Below are positions 1 to 8,391 of a stretch of DNA of 43,681 nucleotides, piece by piece. Each line of letters begins with the position of its first letter. Positions within the stretch are counted from its first letter, which is position 1. The stretch is taken from assembly GCA_017482685.1 (NCBI GenBank), contig JAFUMP010000020.1, forward strand, positions 1-43,681, in the 5' to 3' direction. The notes below the pieces were generated by a model. The model had not been told where the DNA came from. It was given only the letters and a program-made list of their open reading frames with translations, and ran no database searches. The position numbers and the translations under genes were made by a program. This stretch comes from a bacterium (GTDB taxonomy: Bacteria > Cyanobacteriota > Vampirovibrionia > Gastranaerophilales > Gastranaerophilaceae).

Positions 1-5
1 GCCAT
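1..5 (-). CDS. Start of a gene running off the left edge
   Basis: Only ATG plus two bases are inside the window. A good ribosome binding site (TAGGAG on the minus strand, positions 15-20) lies 9 nt before the ATG, so a real gene is likely. It has the same orientation as the flagellar operon but is separated from flhA by about 190 nt that contain their own promoter-like motif, so it may be transcribed separately. The product cannot be identified from this window. Confidence 0.6.
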
Positions 6-121
6 AATAATATACTCCTATTTTATTTAATACTTTGCATTGCAAAGAGAACAAAGAAAGAAGATTACATTTTCTTCATTTTTGTTTTTATTAGGGATTT
101 TCTCTCTTATATATCTCTTAT

Positions 122-162
122 GTATATATAAAGTATTTAAATAATAAAAAATTGCCTTTTTG
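122..162 (-). promoter_or_regulatory. Promoter-like motif, copy A
   Basis: Read on the minus strand: CAAAAAGGCAATTTTTT, 9 nt, then ATACTTTATATATA. The same arrangement occurs upstream of the LysM-lysozyme (27984-28026) and, less exactly, upstream of the 816-residue protein (9732-9774). It lies between flhA and the left-edge gene, with about 110 nt left before that gene's ATG, which would make a long leader. That it is a promoter is inferred from position and conservation. Confidence 0.5.
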
Positions 163-193
163 AGAGCTATTTGTTAAGTTTTGTTAAGATATT

Positions 194-2284
194 TTAATAA
201 CCGCCGGATTCTCCAATAGTATCAACGGCTTCAACCTTAATATCAGTAATAAGCTCTGAGTATGAAATTACAACAATAGTAGGAATATGCCTTTTTAATA
301 ATTGATATAACGGCAATCTAATTCTTGGAGAACAAAGAATTACAGGTTGCATTCCAATAGATTGGTGAGCACGCATCAATGTCATTGCAGTTGATTCAAT
401 TAAATCCTGTACTTGCATTGGATTTAAAAGGAACATCGTACCAAGCTCTGTTCTTTGACAGCTATCATCAAGATTCTTTTCCCATTCAGGAGAAAGGGTT
501 AAAGCATATAAAACTCTATCTCTATCGACATTTGTAAGACATATTTGACGTCCCAATGCAGCACGTAGACGTTCTGAAAGAATATCAGGCTCTTTTGAAA
601 ATCTTGCATAATCACATAGTCTTTCAAATACAAAAATAATATCTTTAATTGAAACTTTTTCTCGAATAAGGTTAACAAATATTTTTCTTAAATCAGAAGT
701 TGAAATAATAGCAGGAACTAAGTCATTAACAAGTGTAGGGTCTTGAGAACGAACAAGCTCCATAAGTTTAAGCACATCTGTTTTTGTCATAACTTCATCG
801 ACGTGTTTTCTTACACATTCTTGTAAGTGTGTAACAAGAACATCTGTTGCATCAACAGCCGTAACATTCTTAGTTGCCTTAGCATCTTCTTGAGAAATCC
901 AGTAAGCCTGAGTTTGATAAGTTGGGTCAACACCAACAATAGCGTCTTCTGGAATAGTTTTCTTCACAGAATCCCATTGATCTGCAATTACCATATATTT
1001 TCCAGGATATACAAACCCTGAAGCAACCACGTTATTACGTATAGAAATAACATATTCATTTGCTTCTAGAGCAGAAGAGTCCATGATACGAATATTTGGT
1101 AAAATGTAACCTAATTCATCTGTAACTCTTTGACGAAGAGCAGCAATTTTAGCAAGTAATTGACCTTCTTGGTCAGGATCGGCAATTACAAGCAAACCTG
1201 CGCCTACTTGTAAGCTTAATACGTCAACACCAAGTCTTTCATACATTTTATTAGGGTTAACCAAATCTTGCATATTTTGACGAACGCTTTCTAATTGACC
1301 TAATTGAGATTGAACGTCAGCATTAACTAATACAGAGAAACCTGCTACAGCAAGAACTATAGTAAAAACCAAAAATGGTAAAAATGGTAAACCTGTAATT
1401 GGACAAGTTATTGTAATTAAACCTAAGAATAACGCAGCAAAGAATAGCGAATATGGTTTCGCCATAATTTGATTCGTCAAATCACCACCTAATGAAGTAT
1501 TACCCGCTGAAGCACGTGTCATGACAATACCAGCTGCAATTGACATTAAAAGAGATGGTAACTGAGAAGCAAGTCCGTCACCAATGGTTAAAACTGTATA
1601 TTTACTAACTGCATCAGCGACAGGCATTTGATTAACAAGGCAACCAATACATAATCCACCAACAATGTTAATTATAACAATGATGATACCAGCCATAGTA
1701 TCACCTTTTACGAACTTCATAGAACCGTCCATTGAACCGAATAAACTTGATTCTCTTTGTAAGTCCTCACGTTTTTTAACAGCTTCTTCTGGTGATATTA
1801 AGCCTGCATTAAAATCGGCGTCAATAGTCATCTGTTTACCAGGCATAGCGTCTAAGGCAAAACGAGCCGCAACTTCAGCAATACGTTCCGCACCTTTTGT
1901 GATTACCATAAACTGTACAACAGTAATAATAAGGAAGATAACTCCCCCTACAATCATATTACCACCAGTAACGAAAGTTCCGAATGCGTGTACAACTTCT
2001 CCTGCATCACCTTTTGCAAGAATCAAACGTGTTGAGGCAATTGAAAGTACCAAGCGAAACATTGTACCAATAAGAATAATAGAAGGAAAAGCTGCTAATT
2101 CTAATGGCTTCTGGACATATAGGGAAATCATCAATAAAACAATACCTAGGGTTATGTTTAGTGAAATAGAAAAGTTAATAACCCAATTTGGCATTTCCAT
2201 AATCAGAATCAACACTAACGTCATAACGAATAGTGCTAAAAATATTTCTGATATTGGTTTATTTTGTTGTCCTTCTCCTGCCAT
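194..2284 (-). CDS. flhA: Flagellar biosynthesis protein FlhA (export gate)
   Basis: This 696-residue protein matches full-length FlhA in size and layout. Residues 1-320 hold about eight membrane segments and include the FHIPEP-type stretch FPSIILIGTMFRLVLSIAST (residues 66-85). Residues ~345-696 are the cytoplasmic domain that forms a nonameric ring docking export chaperones and substrates. FlhA is the gate of the flagellar type III export apparatus in the inner membrane. Its ATG follows the fliH stop by 6 nt and its binding site lies inside the end of fliH, so the two are probably translationally coupled. FlhA directly after FliH is unusual, because fliI normally follows fliH. An injectisome SctV is less likely because fliE and a full-length fliF are in the same operon. 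A soluble paralogue of residues ~345-580 is encoded at 32375-33019. Confidence 0.95.
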   Translation of the reverse strand: MAGEGQQNKPISEIFLALFVMTLVLILIMEMPNWVINFSISLNITLGIVLLMISLYVQKPLELAAFPSIILIGTMFRLVLSIASTRLILAKGDAGEVVHAFGTFVTGGNMIVGGVIFLIITVVQFMVITKGAERIAEVAARFALDAMPGKQMTIDADFNAGLISPEEAVKKREDLQRESSLFGSMDGSMKFVKGDTMAGIIIVIINIVGGLCIGCLVNQMPVADAVSKYTVLTIGDGLASQLPSLLMSIAAGIVMTRASAGNTSLGGDLTNQIMAKPYSLFFAALFLGLITITCPITGLPFLPFLVFTIVLAVAGFSVLVNADVQSQLGQLESVRQNMQDLVNPNKMYERLGVDVLSLQVGAGLLVIADPDQEGQLLAKIAALRQRVTDELGYILPNIRIMDSSALEANEYVISIRNNVVASGFVYPGKYMVIADQWDSVKKTIPEDAIVGVDPTYQTQAYWISQEDAKATKNVTAVDATDVLVTHLQECVRKHVDEVMTKTDVLKLMELVRSQDPTLVNDLVPAIISTSDLRKIFVNLIREKVSIKDIIFVFERLCDYARFSKEPDILSERLRAALGRQICLTNVDRDRVLYALTLSPEWEKNLDDSCQRTELGTMFLLNPMQVQDLIESTAMTLMRAHQSIGMQPVILCSPRIRLPLYQLLKRHIPTIVVISYSELITDIKVEAVDTIGESGGY

Positions 2285-2290
2285 TTTTTA

Positions 2291-3067
2291 TTAGATTCCT
2301 ATTAAGGCTTTTTTAATTATTTCAAGTTGTGTATCAATTGAAGCATCTACAATACCATTACTTGTTTGAAAAACACATCCACCTTCTTCAATTGATGGAT
2401 CAGCCACAATATTAATTTTTGAATCAATACCATATTGATAAGTTATATTTGGAATTGTATCTTTTACAAATTGTACCGAATGAGGTTGAACCCTTATAAC
2501 AATTTTTGGCTCATTTTTTGATACAGTTTTAAGTATATCAATAATTGTATCTATTAATATTTGTGGATCTGAATCTAATTCTTTTTTAATAATTTTTTTT
2601 GAAATATCTACACAAATTTCTAAAATATCTGGTGCAATATATTCAAAAACATCTTTTCTTGCATTCATAAAATTTGAAAGTTCTTGCTTAAATGCTTCAA
2701 TGTCTGCATTTGCTTTTTCCAAGCCAATTCTATAGCCTTCTTCAAAAGCGGATTTTTTAATATTTTCAGATTCTTCTTGAGCTCTTGAGACAAGATTTCT
2801 ATCATCAATCCTACGATACCCACGTCTACGAGAGCCTCTTCTACGTTCTTGCCTTTGTGTAAAATCTATATTTTCAATATCAAACAAATCAATATCAGGT
2901 TCAGGAGCTTGAGTTTCAGTAGGTTGAGGAGGTACTGTTTCTGTAACTAAATCTTGAATCTCAGGAGTAAAATTTTCAGCAGTTTCTACAGGCGCAACAT
3001 GTTTTTGCGTCTGTTTTTCACTTTTTTTAACCTCTCCCGATTTTTGATTTTTTCTTTTAATAATCAT
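2291..3067 (-). CDS. fliH: Flagellar export-ATPase regulator FliH
   Basis: FliH is the soluble stator that binds the FliI ATPase and targets it to the export gate. The 258-residue product has a low-complexity charged and Pro/Gln-rich N-terminus (residues ~1-75), a basic RRGSRRRGYRR patch near residue 80, a predicted helical or coiled-coil stretch (~95-140), and a C-terminal FliH/YscL domain ending in the family-typical segment EEGGCVFQTSNGIVDASIDT (near residue 230). The basic patch is not typical of the family. It starts 8 nt after the stop of the fliG-slot gene and is followed by flhA. No fliI is present in the window. Confidence 0.88.
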   Translation of the reverse strand: MIIKRKNQKSGEVKKSEKQTQKHVAPVETAENFTPEIQDLVTETVPPQPTETQAPEPDIDLFDIENIDFTQRQERRRGSRRRGYRRIDDRNLVSRAQEESENIKKSAFEEGYRIGLEKANADIEAFKQELSNFMNARKDVFEYIAPDILEICVDISKKIIKKELDSDPQILIDTIIDILKTVSKNEPKIVIRVQPHSVQFVKDTIPNITYQYGIDSKINIVADPSIEEGGCVFQTSNGIVDASIDTQLEIIKKALIGI

Positions 3068-3075
3068 TTTCTATA

Positions 3076-4137
3076 TTATACATTGTCCTCAATATATTCT
3101 GCAACTATTCCTGCAACTTTTAAAGGTATGTTTTCAAACTCGCCGTCAAAAGCTTTTGATACAAACCTTTTGACTATTGGTCGTTCATTTTTTATAACTC
3201 TTTCAATTTTTTCTCTAGATTTTGTAGCATATAGCCTTTTTAAATCTGCTAAAACATTTTCCTTTGACAATTTACGTTTTACTGGTAAGAAATTTTTAAT
3301 CTCTTTAATACAATCCGTAACTAAATCACCATCAATATGCGATTCTAAATCTGCCATATTCATATATTGAGAAATTGTTAATGAATCATTAGAATCAAAT
3401 TTATTAAGTATAGTCGTTACCTTATCTTGTGATAAAACTTTTAATACAAGAGCTAAAGACATTAATTTCAAATCTTTATGACTCAAGCCTTGAGGTATTG
3501 CACCAGAAGAAGCTGGAAGTTTTTTACCTCTTTTTGCAGCTCTGCGTTCTTCTTTACGCTTACGAGCCTCTTCTGCTTGTCTCTCAGATTCAGCTGCAAT
3601 TTCTTCTTGAGTTTTTTGAGACTGATTTGCCTGAGCTTGTTGAGCTTGTTGCGCCATAGCATCAATATTAGACTGATTTTCTGCTCGATTTTTTATCTCT
3701 GCATCAATAATCCCTTTTTGCTCAAGTTCCTCAATACTTTGCTTATAAACCTTTACTACGTGGTGTTCAACTGCTTGTAGCAATTGTTCATTAGGAATTT
3801 TTCTAATAACAGCCTGCTTCGCCACTTCAAAAATAGTAAATGCTATTTTTTGCATTATACTATCCCAGTATTGTGGAAGAATACCAGAATTTATTAAATC
3901 AATAGATTTATGATAAGACCATTCTGCAATAATTTGTGTTATAAAAACCGCTTGTTCAGCATTAAGCGCTAATGAAGTATCATTGGCCAAAGCCTCACCT
4001 GCTAGCATTGTAAAATTACCTAAAGTTTTTACAATATATTCTTTTTCATGAGGTTTTAAATCTGCAGGAACAAGATCTTTCGCTTGTTCTGCCATTGAAG
4101 CTGCAAACTCTTTATAATCAAATCCTTCTATTGCCAT
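3076..4137 (-). CDS. Divergent protein in the fliG position (probable rotor protein)
   Basis: The gene sits between fliF and fliH, where fliG is normally found, and its 353 residues match FliG length. FliG couples FliF to the C-ring and carries the torque-generating charged helix. Residues ~1-150 form a predicted helical domain I do not recognise, ~150-205 are a Gln/Ala/Glu/Lys/Arg-rich linker, and ~215-353 are helical. The segment at ~222-280 (LMSLALVLKVLSQDKVTTIL and what follows) resembles an armadillo-like repeat of the FliG N or middle domain. I see neither the EHPQ motif nor the canonical charged FliG_C torque helix. FliF in the same operon does end in a FliG-binding-like tail, which supports a FliG role. 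Function is inferred mainly from position, so no gene symbol is given. Confidence 0.6.
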   Translation of the reverse strand: MAIEGFDYKEFAASMAEQAKDLVPADLKPHEKEYIVKTLGNFTMLAGEALANDTSLALNAEQAVFITQIIAEWSYHKSIDLINSGILPQYWDSIMQKIAFTIFEVAKQAVIRKIPNEQLLQAVEHHVVKVYKQSIEELEQKGIIDAEIKNRAENQSNIDAMAQQAQQAQANQSQKTQEEIAAESERQAEEARKRKEERRAAKRGKKLPASSGAIPQGLSHKDLKLMSLALVLKVLSQDKVTTILNKFDSNDSLTISQYMNMADLESHIDGDLVTDCIKEIKNFLPVKRKLSKENVLADLKRLYATKSREKIERVIKNERPIVKRFVSKAFDGEFENIPLKVAGIVAEYIEDNV

Positions 4138-4174
4138 AAAATTAAGATTTCACCTTTCCCCACTTAAACACAAA

Positions 4175-5842
4175 TTACTGCTCAATCCAGCTTCTTATTC
4201 TTTCTCCAGCTTCAGATTCATCAACTCCATCAAACTCACGTTTGATTTCTCTTAAAGCATCTCTTATTTCAGCACCAGAAGAACGAATTGCAGGTCTATT
4301 TTGTTGTTCAATTAAACCTTGTTGCAATTGAGATTGCTTAGCTATCATATCTGCAGCATTAGCACTCAAGTCTTTAATCTGTCTTTCTTGAGCTTCATTT
4401 TGCTCTCTCAATCTTATAAGCTCTTCTTCTTGGGCAGCTTTTGCTGAATTAATTTTTTGTGTCATTGCTTTTTGCCCGAAGAACAAACCAAAAGCAAGAA
4501 GAGCAATTGCTAACCACCATGGATTACCATGTTCTGCTTTTATCGGCGCTTTTACATTTTTATCACCAGCCATAAACGGATCAAGAGATTCTGCAAAAGC
4601 AATTGTAACATTTTCAGGATCAGCTTTTGGACTTGCAGCATGAGCAACAAGCTCTTTTAAATCTTCTAATGTTATATCTACAGGAAGTGCGTCTTTTTCT
4701 AAAGTTACCGCAATCGAAATTTCTTCCAATACACCTGGAGAAATAAACTCATTTGTCTGAACTTTTGTCACTCCAAATTGAGTTTCTTTTGCTGTTCTTG
4801 AATAACTTCTATTTTGGCTGGAATCAGAGCTTCCTGCTGGTAAACCATTTGGAAGATATACACTTACTGCGTTAGTATTTTTATTAACATCTTGAGTTTG
4901 ATCTCCCAAGCCTTCAGAGAAAGTTTGTTCATTAACAGCAGTCTTTCTATTTGGATCATACTCAATTGTAAATTTTTCAACAGGAGCTTGTTTTAAAAAT
5001 GTTGATACTGTCGCAACATATTTACCAGCACCTATTAATCTGTTTAATTGAGTTTGAACTTTTTCCTGCATATATTTATCTTGCTGCTGGATTCTTTCAA
5101 TCATTTCTGATTGAGCATCAATTAAACTATTATAAACATGTCCATTTGTATCTGTTATAGAAATATTTTCAGCTTTTAATCCTGAAACGCTACCTGATAG
5201 TAAATTAGAAACAGCTTTAATTGTTCCCAGGCTTAATGTTTGACCAACAGATACTGTTAATTGAACAGTAGCAGTCACAGGTTTTTGCATTGATGAAAAC
5301 ATTGTCTGCTCTGGAATCGAAATAAATACAGAAGCATTTTCTATACCATCAATGCGTTTAATTAATCTTGCCAACTCACCATTCATAGCTCTTACAAGAC
5401 GAATTCTTTTATCTTCCTTAGTTGAAGTAAAATCACCTTTGTCAAAAACCTCTAAGCCTACATTTTGGTCATACAAACCACTTTCTACAATAAGCATTAG
5501 AGCCATATCTCTTTTTTCAGTTGTACATTTGCCACCAGCTGTAGAACAACTTTTTGCTTTTAATCTTAACAAAGATTTTGTACCGTCAACAGCCCTTGCG
5601 ACTACAATACCATGCTTTGCTAGCATTGCTTGGATTTCTAAAGCCTTACCTAAATTATCAGTTGTTAATAAATCAACATCTTCTTTTAATGGTTCATTAG
5701 ATGCATCAACTTCATTACCTTTACTTTTTGAATTAGAAGAGCCTACAATTGCGCAAGTAATTGAAATTGCAAGCACAATAACAATAACACCAGCAATAGC
5801 AGCTAATAACATTTTATTTCCAAGTAAAGATTTTAAGTCCAT
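4175..5842 (-). CDS. fliF: Flagellar MS-ring protein FliF
   Basis: FliF forms the inner-membrane MS-ring on which the rotor and export gate assemble. The 555 residues show the family layout: a membrane helix at ~12-33, a periplasmic region with ring-building domains (including FISIPEQTMFSSMQKPVTAT and an IDAQSEMIERIQQQ stretch), a second helix at ~438-457 (PWWLAIALLAFGLFFGQ), and a ~98-residue cytoplasmic tail. The tail is coiled-coil-like and ends DESEAGERIRSWIEQ, resembling the FliG-binding terminus. There is a small Cys pair (residues ~78 and 85) in the first periplasmic part. Two membrane spans and full length separate it from the SctJ lipoproteins of injectisomes. The ATG has a GGGAAGGA binding site. 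Confidence 0.92.
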   Translation of the reverse strand: MDLKSLLGNKMLLAAIAGVIVIVLAISITCAIVGSSNSKSKGNEVDASNEPLKEDVDLLTTDNLGKALEIQAMLAKHGIVVARAVDGTKSLLRLKAKSCSTAGGKCTTEKRDMALMLIVESGLYDQNVGLEVFDKGDFTSTKEDKRIRLVRAMNGELARLIKRIDGIENASVFISIPEQTMFSSMQKPVTATVQLTVSVGQTLSLGTIKAVSNLLSGSVSGLKAENISITDTNGHVYNSLIDAQSEMIERIQQQDKYMQEKVQTQLNRLIGAGKYVATVSTFLKQAPVEKFTIEYDPNRKTAVNEQTFSEGLGDQTQDVNKNTNAVSVYLPNGLPAGSSDSSQNRSYSRTAKETQFGVTKVQTNEFISPGVLEEISIAVTLEKDALPVDITLEDLKELVAHAASPKADPENVTIAFAESLDPFMAGDKNVKAPIKAEHGNPWWLAIALLAFGLFFGQKAMTQKINSAKAAQEEELIRLREQNEAQERQIKDLSANAADMIAKQSQLQQGLIEQQNRPAIRSSGAEIRDALREIKREFDGVDESEAGERIRSWIEQ

Positions 5843-5890
5843 ATATCCTTCCCTACATTATTATACACATATAAAGCAGTTATGAGAAGC

Positions 5891-6232
5891 CTAAATTTGT
5901 AATTGCATGATTTTATCATACGCTTGGATGACTTTTCCTGTTACAGTTGTTGCTACGTTAACTGCAATTTCTGCTTTAGACATAGCTGTCATAACGTCGT
6001 GAATATCAACATTTTCATTGCCCATCATAACATCTTTTAACAAATTATCAGGAGCTTCCATTGTTGTATTCAAATTTTCAACAAGTCCAGACATAACAGA
6101 AGAAAAGTCTGCAGTACCAACTTCTTCAACTCGGCTCATTCTTGCAGAAGGAATATCATACCCCCAAGAATCAAGTTTTGTATGTTGTATTCTAGCTTCT
6201 AGATCATATCTTGGATAAAAACCGTTAAACAT
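5891..6232 (-). CDS. fliE: Flagellar hook-basal body protein FliE
   Basis: FliE links the MS-ring to the rod and is an early export substrate. The 113-residue product ends with the family signature: VDIHDVMTAMSKAEIAVNVA, then a KVIQAYDKIMQLQI terminus. It is first in the operon, 48 nt upstream of fliF, with a strong AGAGGTG binding site about 7 nt before the ATG. flgB and flgC, which often precede fliE, are absent here, so the rod genes must lie elsewhere. Confidence 0.93.
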   Translation of the reverse strand: MFNGFYPRYDLEARIQHTKLDSWGYDIPSARMSRVEEVGTADFSSVMSGLVENLNTTMEAPDNLLKDVMMGNENVDIHDVMTAMSKAEIAVNVATTVTGKVIQAYDKIMQLQI

Positions 6233-6257
6233 AATTCACCTCTTTATAATTTCTATC

Positions 6258-6302
6258 GGATGATTTTGTGGTTTGTTTAATATTCACTCCCAAAAATCAT
6301 CC
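6258..6302 (-). promoter_or_regulatory. 10-bp inverted repeat in the fliE leader/promoter region
   Basis: GGATGATTTT (6258-6267) and AAAATCATCC (6293-6302) are perfect inverted repeats separated by 25 nt, lying 26 nt before the fliE ATG. The arms could be an operator bound by a dimer or a leader hairpin. On the minus strand the loop contains TATTAA, a possible -10. Function is inferred; no known flagellar regulator site was recognised. Confidence 0.4.
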
Positions 6303-6379
6303 ATTTGTACTAACGTAATTAATGAATTTTAAAGAAAAGTCAAAAAAAGTCGTTATTTAATAATAAAGAGGATTTTTCT

Positions 6380-6535
6380 ATGAATTTACACGAAGAATGT
6401 TTATTAAAATATTTATTGAATCCACTGGATTTATTACATTCAACAGAGCTTTTAAAACTTAACAATTCACTTATTGAAAAAGGTGATTTTAATGCATCTG
6501 CGTTGAAAATAAATTGTGGAGCAACAAGAATTTAA
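6380..6535 (+). CDS. Small hypothetical protein (51 aa)
   Basis: ATG with a good AAAGAGG binding site (6366-6372) opens a 51-codon frame (MNLHEECLLKYLLN... ending KINCGATRI) that stops 17 nt before the diguanylate cyclase start. The product is Leu-rich and amphipathic, with no signal peptide and two cysteines. I do not recognise it. It may be a real small protein translated with the downstream gene or a leader ORF. The good binding site and tight spacing are the main support. Confidence 0.5.
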   Translation: MNLHEECLLKYLLNPLDLLHSTELLKLNNSLIEKGDFNASALKINCGATRI

Positions 6536-6552
6536 AATATTTGGGAGGAATA

Positions 6553-8388
6553 ATGAATAAAAAGCTAAAGATGAAATGGTTTACATTTGCGACATATATA
6601 CTTTTAGTCCTTGCGGTAATGCTAGTTGGCTATACAATGATGAACAATAATAAAACATTAAAAAATGTTATAACTTCATTTTTTGAAGTAGCTGAAAACA
6701 GAAGTTTTGATTATAGACAGTCATTAAAAATCATTCATAAACAGCCTGTACCTAATAAAGATATTATCGTCTTGGCAATTGATGATGCAAGCTTAGAAAT
6801 GCTTTGGGAAAAATATGGAGAATGGCCACTTCCAAGAAATGTGTACGCAGATATTATAAATCATATCGAAAAAGAACATCCACAAGCGTTAATTTTTGAT
6901 TTATTATTTATAAAATCTATGCAAAAAGAAGCTCATTGTGACAAAGTTTTAGTAGAAGCAATGAATAAATATAATAACATTTATACAGGAATGAATTTTG
7001 ATGGACAAACTTTTGATATAAGACGCCCAATTGAATTACCTAATAGATTATCTATTGAAGTTGATAATCAATCTAATATTGATATAAAGAAAAAATATGG
7101 TTTCTCAAACTGTCGCCCTATAATGTCAGAACTGCTTAACGGAAATGTTCATGTTGGCATTATTAATGTTTTAAGAAACAGTGATGGAATTATTAGAAAA
7201 ATCGCCCCATTAATGGAATATAGGGGCAATTATTATCCATATTTAACTTTTGGTGCAGCTATTAATTACATGAGTGGTGAAGAAGTAAAAAAACTCTCAA
7301 TTGATAAAAATGCAAAATTAATTATTCAAGATACACAAATCCCTCTAACTAAAGACGGAGACGCAATTCTAAACTGGTATGGAACAAGTGGAACTCATAC
7401 TATATATCCGATGTACAAAGTAATTAATGAGATTGAAGGTAAAATTCAAGGTCAAAAGCTTGATTTTAAAGATAAAATTGTAATTATAGGAACTACAGCA
7501 ACATCTCTTCATGATACAAAAAGTGTCCCTGTACAGGAAGGAATTTATCCTGGCGTTGAAATCCACGCAACATTCTTTAATAACGTCTTAGATAATAATT
7601 TTATTAAACAAACTAGTACTTTTGTTAATATAGCTATAATTTTATTCGTAATTGCATTAGTTGGATGTATAGTAATGTTATCAACCTCAACAATATTTGC
7701 AATCCTTTCAACAACTTTATTCGCTATTGGCTATGTATTTATCTCTTACTACACAATGGAATTATTTAATCTTTGGATTCCTGTTGTTATACCTATAATT
7801 TCAATAATTTGCGCTTTTGCACTATCTTTTCTTGCAAAATACTTAATAAAATCAAGAGATTTTGAATATCAATATAAACTTGCAACTATTGACGGTTTGA
7901 CAGAACTATATAATCATAGATATTTTCAAGAGACATTAGCTAGTCAAATAGAGATTTCAAAGCGTTATTCACAACCGTTCTCATTAATAATAATAGATAT
8001 TGATTTCTTTAAAAAGTTTAATGACACTTATGGTCACCAAGCTGGAGACGCAGTTTTAAGACAAGTTGCTCAAACTCTGAAGAAAAATTCTCGTACAACA
8101 GATATTGTATGTCGATACGGTGGTGAAGAAATGAGCATAATTCTTCCTAATACAACCGCAGAAGAAGCTATGTTTAGTGCAAATCGTATACATAAAGCTG
8201 TTGCAGAAAGAGATTTTCAATTAAACCCAACAGAAACAGGAAAAGTTACAATAAGCGTTGGCGTAGCAACTTTCCCTGATAATGCAGAAACAGCTCAAGA
8301 TTTAATCGAATTTGCAGACAAAGGTTTGTATTATGCAAAAGAACACGGTAGAAATCAGGTAGTTAAAATTGATACGATAAAAGGTTAA
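6553..8388 (+). CDS. CHASE2-domain diguanylate cyclase
   Basis: Predicted membrane sensor that makes cyclic di-GMP from two GTP. Start chosen at the ATG behind GGGAGG (6543-6548); the frame opens further upstream at a TTG (6514) that lacks a binding site and overlaps the preceding small ORF. Order: N-terminal membrane helix (~10-28), an extracytoplasmic CHASE2 sensor (~35-350, with the characteristic IIVLAIDDASLEMLWEKYGE-type opening), three membrane helices (~355-440), then a GGDEF domain. The active-site loop reads GGEEM (near residue 523) and an RTTD sequence lies five residues before it, matching an inhibitory I-site. It is therefore probably active and product-inhibited. It lies beside the flagellar operon, so a link to motility or attachment is plausible but not shown. 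trmFO follows after 3 nt. Confidence 0.9.
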   Translation: MNKKLKMKWFTFATYILLVLAVMLVGYTMMNNNKTLKNVITSFFEVAENRSFDYRQSLKIIHKQPVPNKDIIVLAIDDASLEMLWEKYGEWPLPRNVYADIINHIEKEHPQALIFDLLFIKSMQKEAHCDKVLVEAMNKYNNIYTGMNFDGQTFDIRRPIELPNRLSIEVDNQSNIDIKKKYGFSNCRPIMSELLNGNVHVGIINVLRNSDGIIRKIAPLMEYRGNYYPYLTFGAAINYMSGEEVKKLSIDKNAKLIIQDTQIPLTKDGDAILNWYGTSGTHTIYPMYKVINEIEGKIQGQKLDFKDKIVIIGTTATSLHDTKSVPVQEGIYPGVEIHATFFNNVLDNNFIKQTSTFVNIAIILFVIALVGCIVMLSTSTIFAILSTTLFAIGYVFISYYTMELFNLWIPVVIPIISIICAFALSFLAKYLIKSRDFEYQYKLATIDGLTELYNHRYFQETLASQIEISKRYSQPFSLIIIDIDFFKKFNDTYGHQAGDAVLRQVAQTLKKNSRTTDIVCRYGGEEMSIILPNTTAEEAMFSANRIHKAVAERDFQLNPTETGKVTISVGVATFPDNAETAQDLIEFADKGLYYAKEHGRNQVVKIDTIKG

Positions 8389-8391
8389 TAT

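Noticed and set aside
33-47. CTTTGC-ATT-GCAAAG as a terminator
   Set aside because: Six-bp stem without a following T tract, lying just upstream of the left-edge gene's binding site.
827-1021. Plus-strand ORF inside flhA
   Set aside because: Shadow of flhA in another frame; no binding site and low-complexity composition.
1665-2294. Plus-strand ORF of 209 codons antisense to flhA and the end of fliH
   Set aside because: Lies wholly over well-conserved coding sequence on the other strand and matches no family.
5352-5885. Plus-strand ORF antisense to fliF
   Set aside because: Shadow of fliF.
194-6232. Type III injectisome instead of flagellum
   Set aside because: FliF has full length with two membrane helices and FliE is clear; injectisome SctJ is a short lipoprotein.
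6514-6552. Longer N-terminus for the diguanylate cyclase starting at TTG 6514
   Set aside because: No ribosome binding site and overlaps the small ORF; ATG 6553 has GGGAGG.
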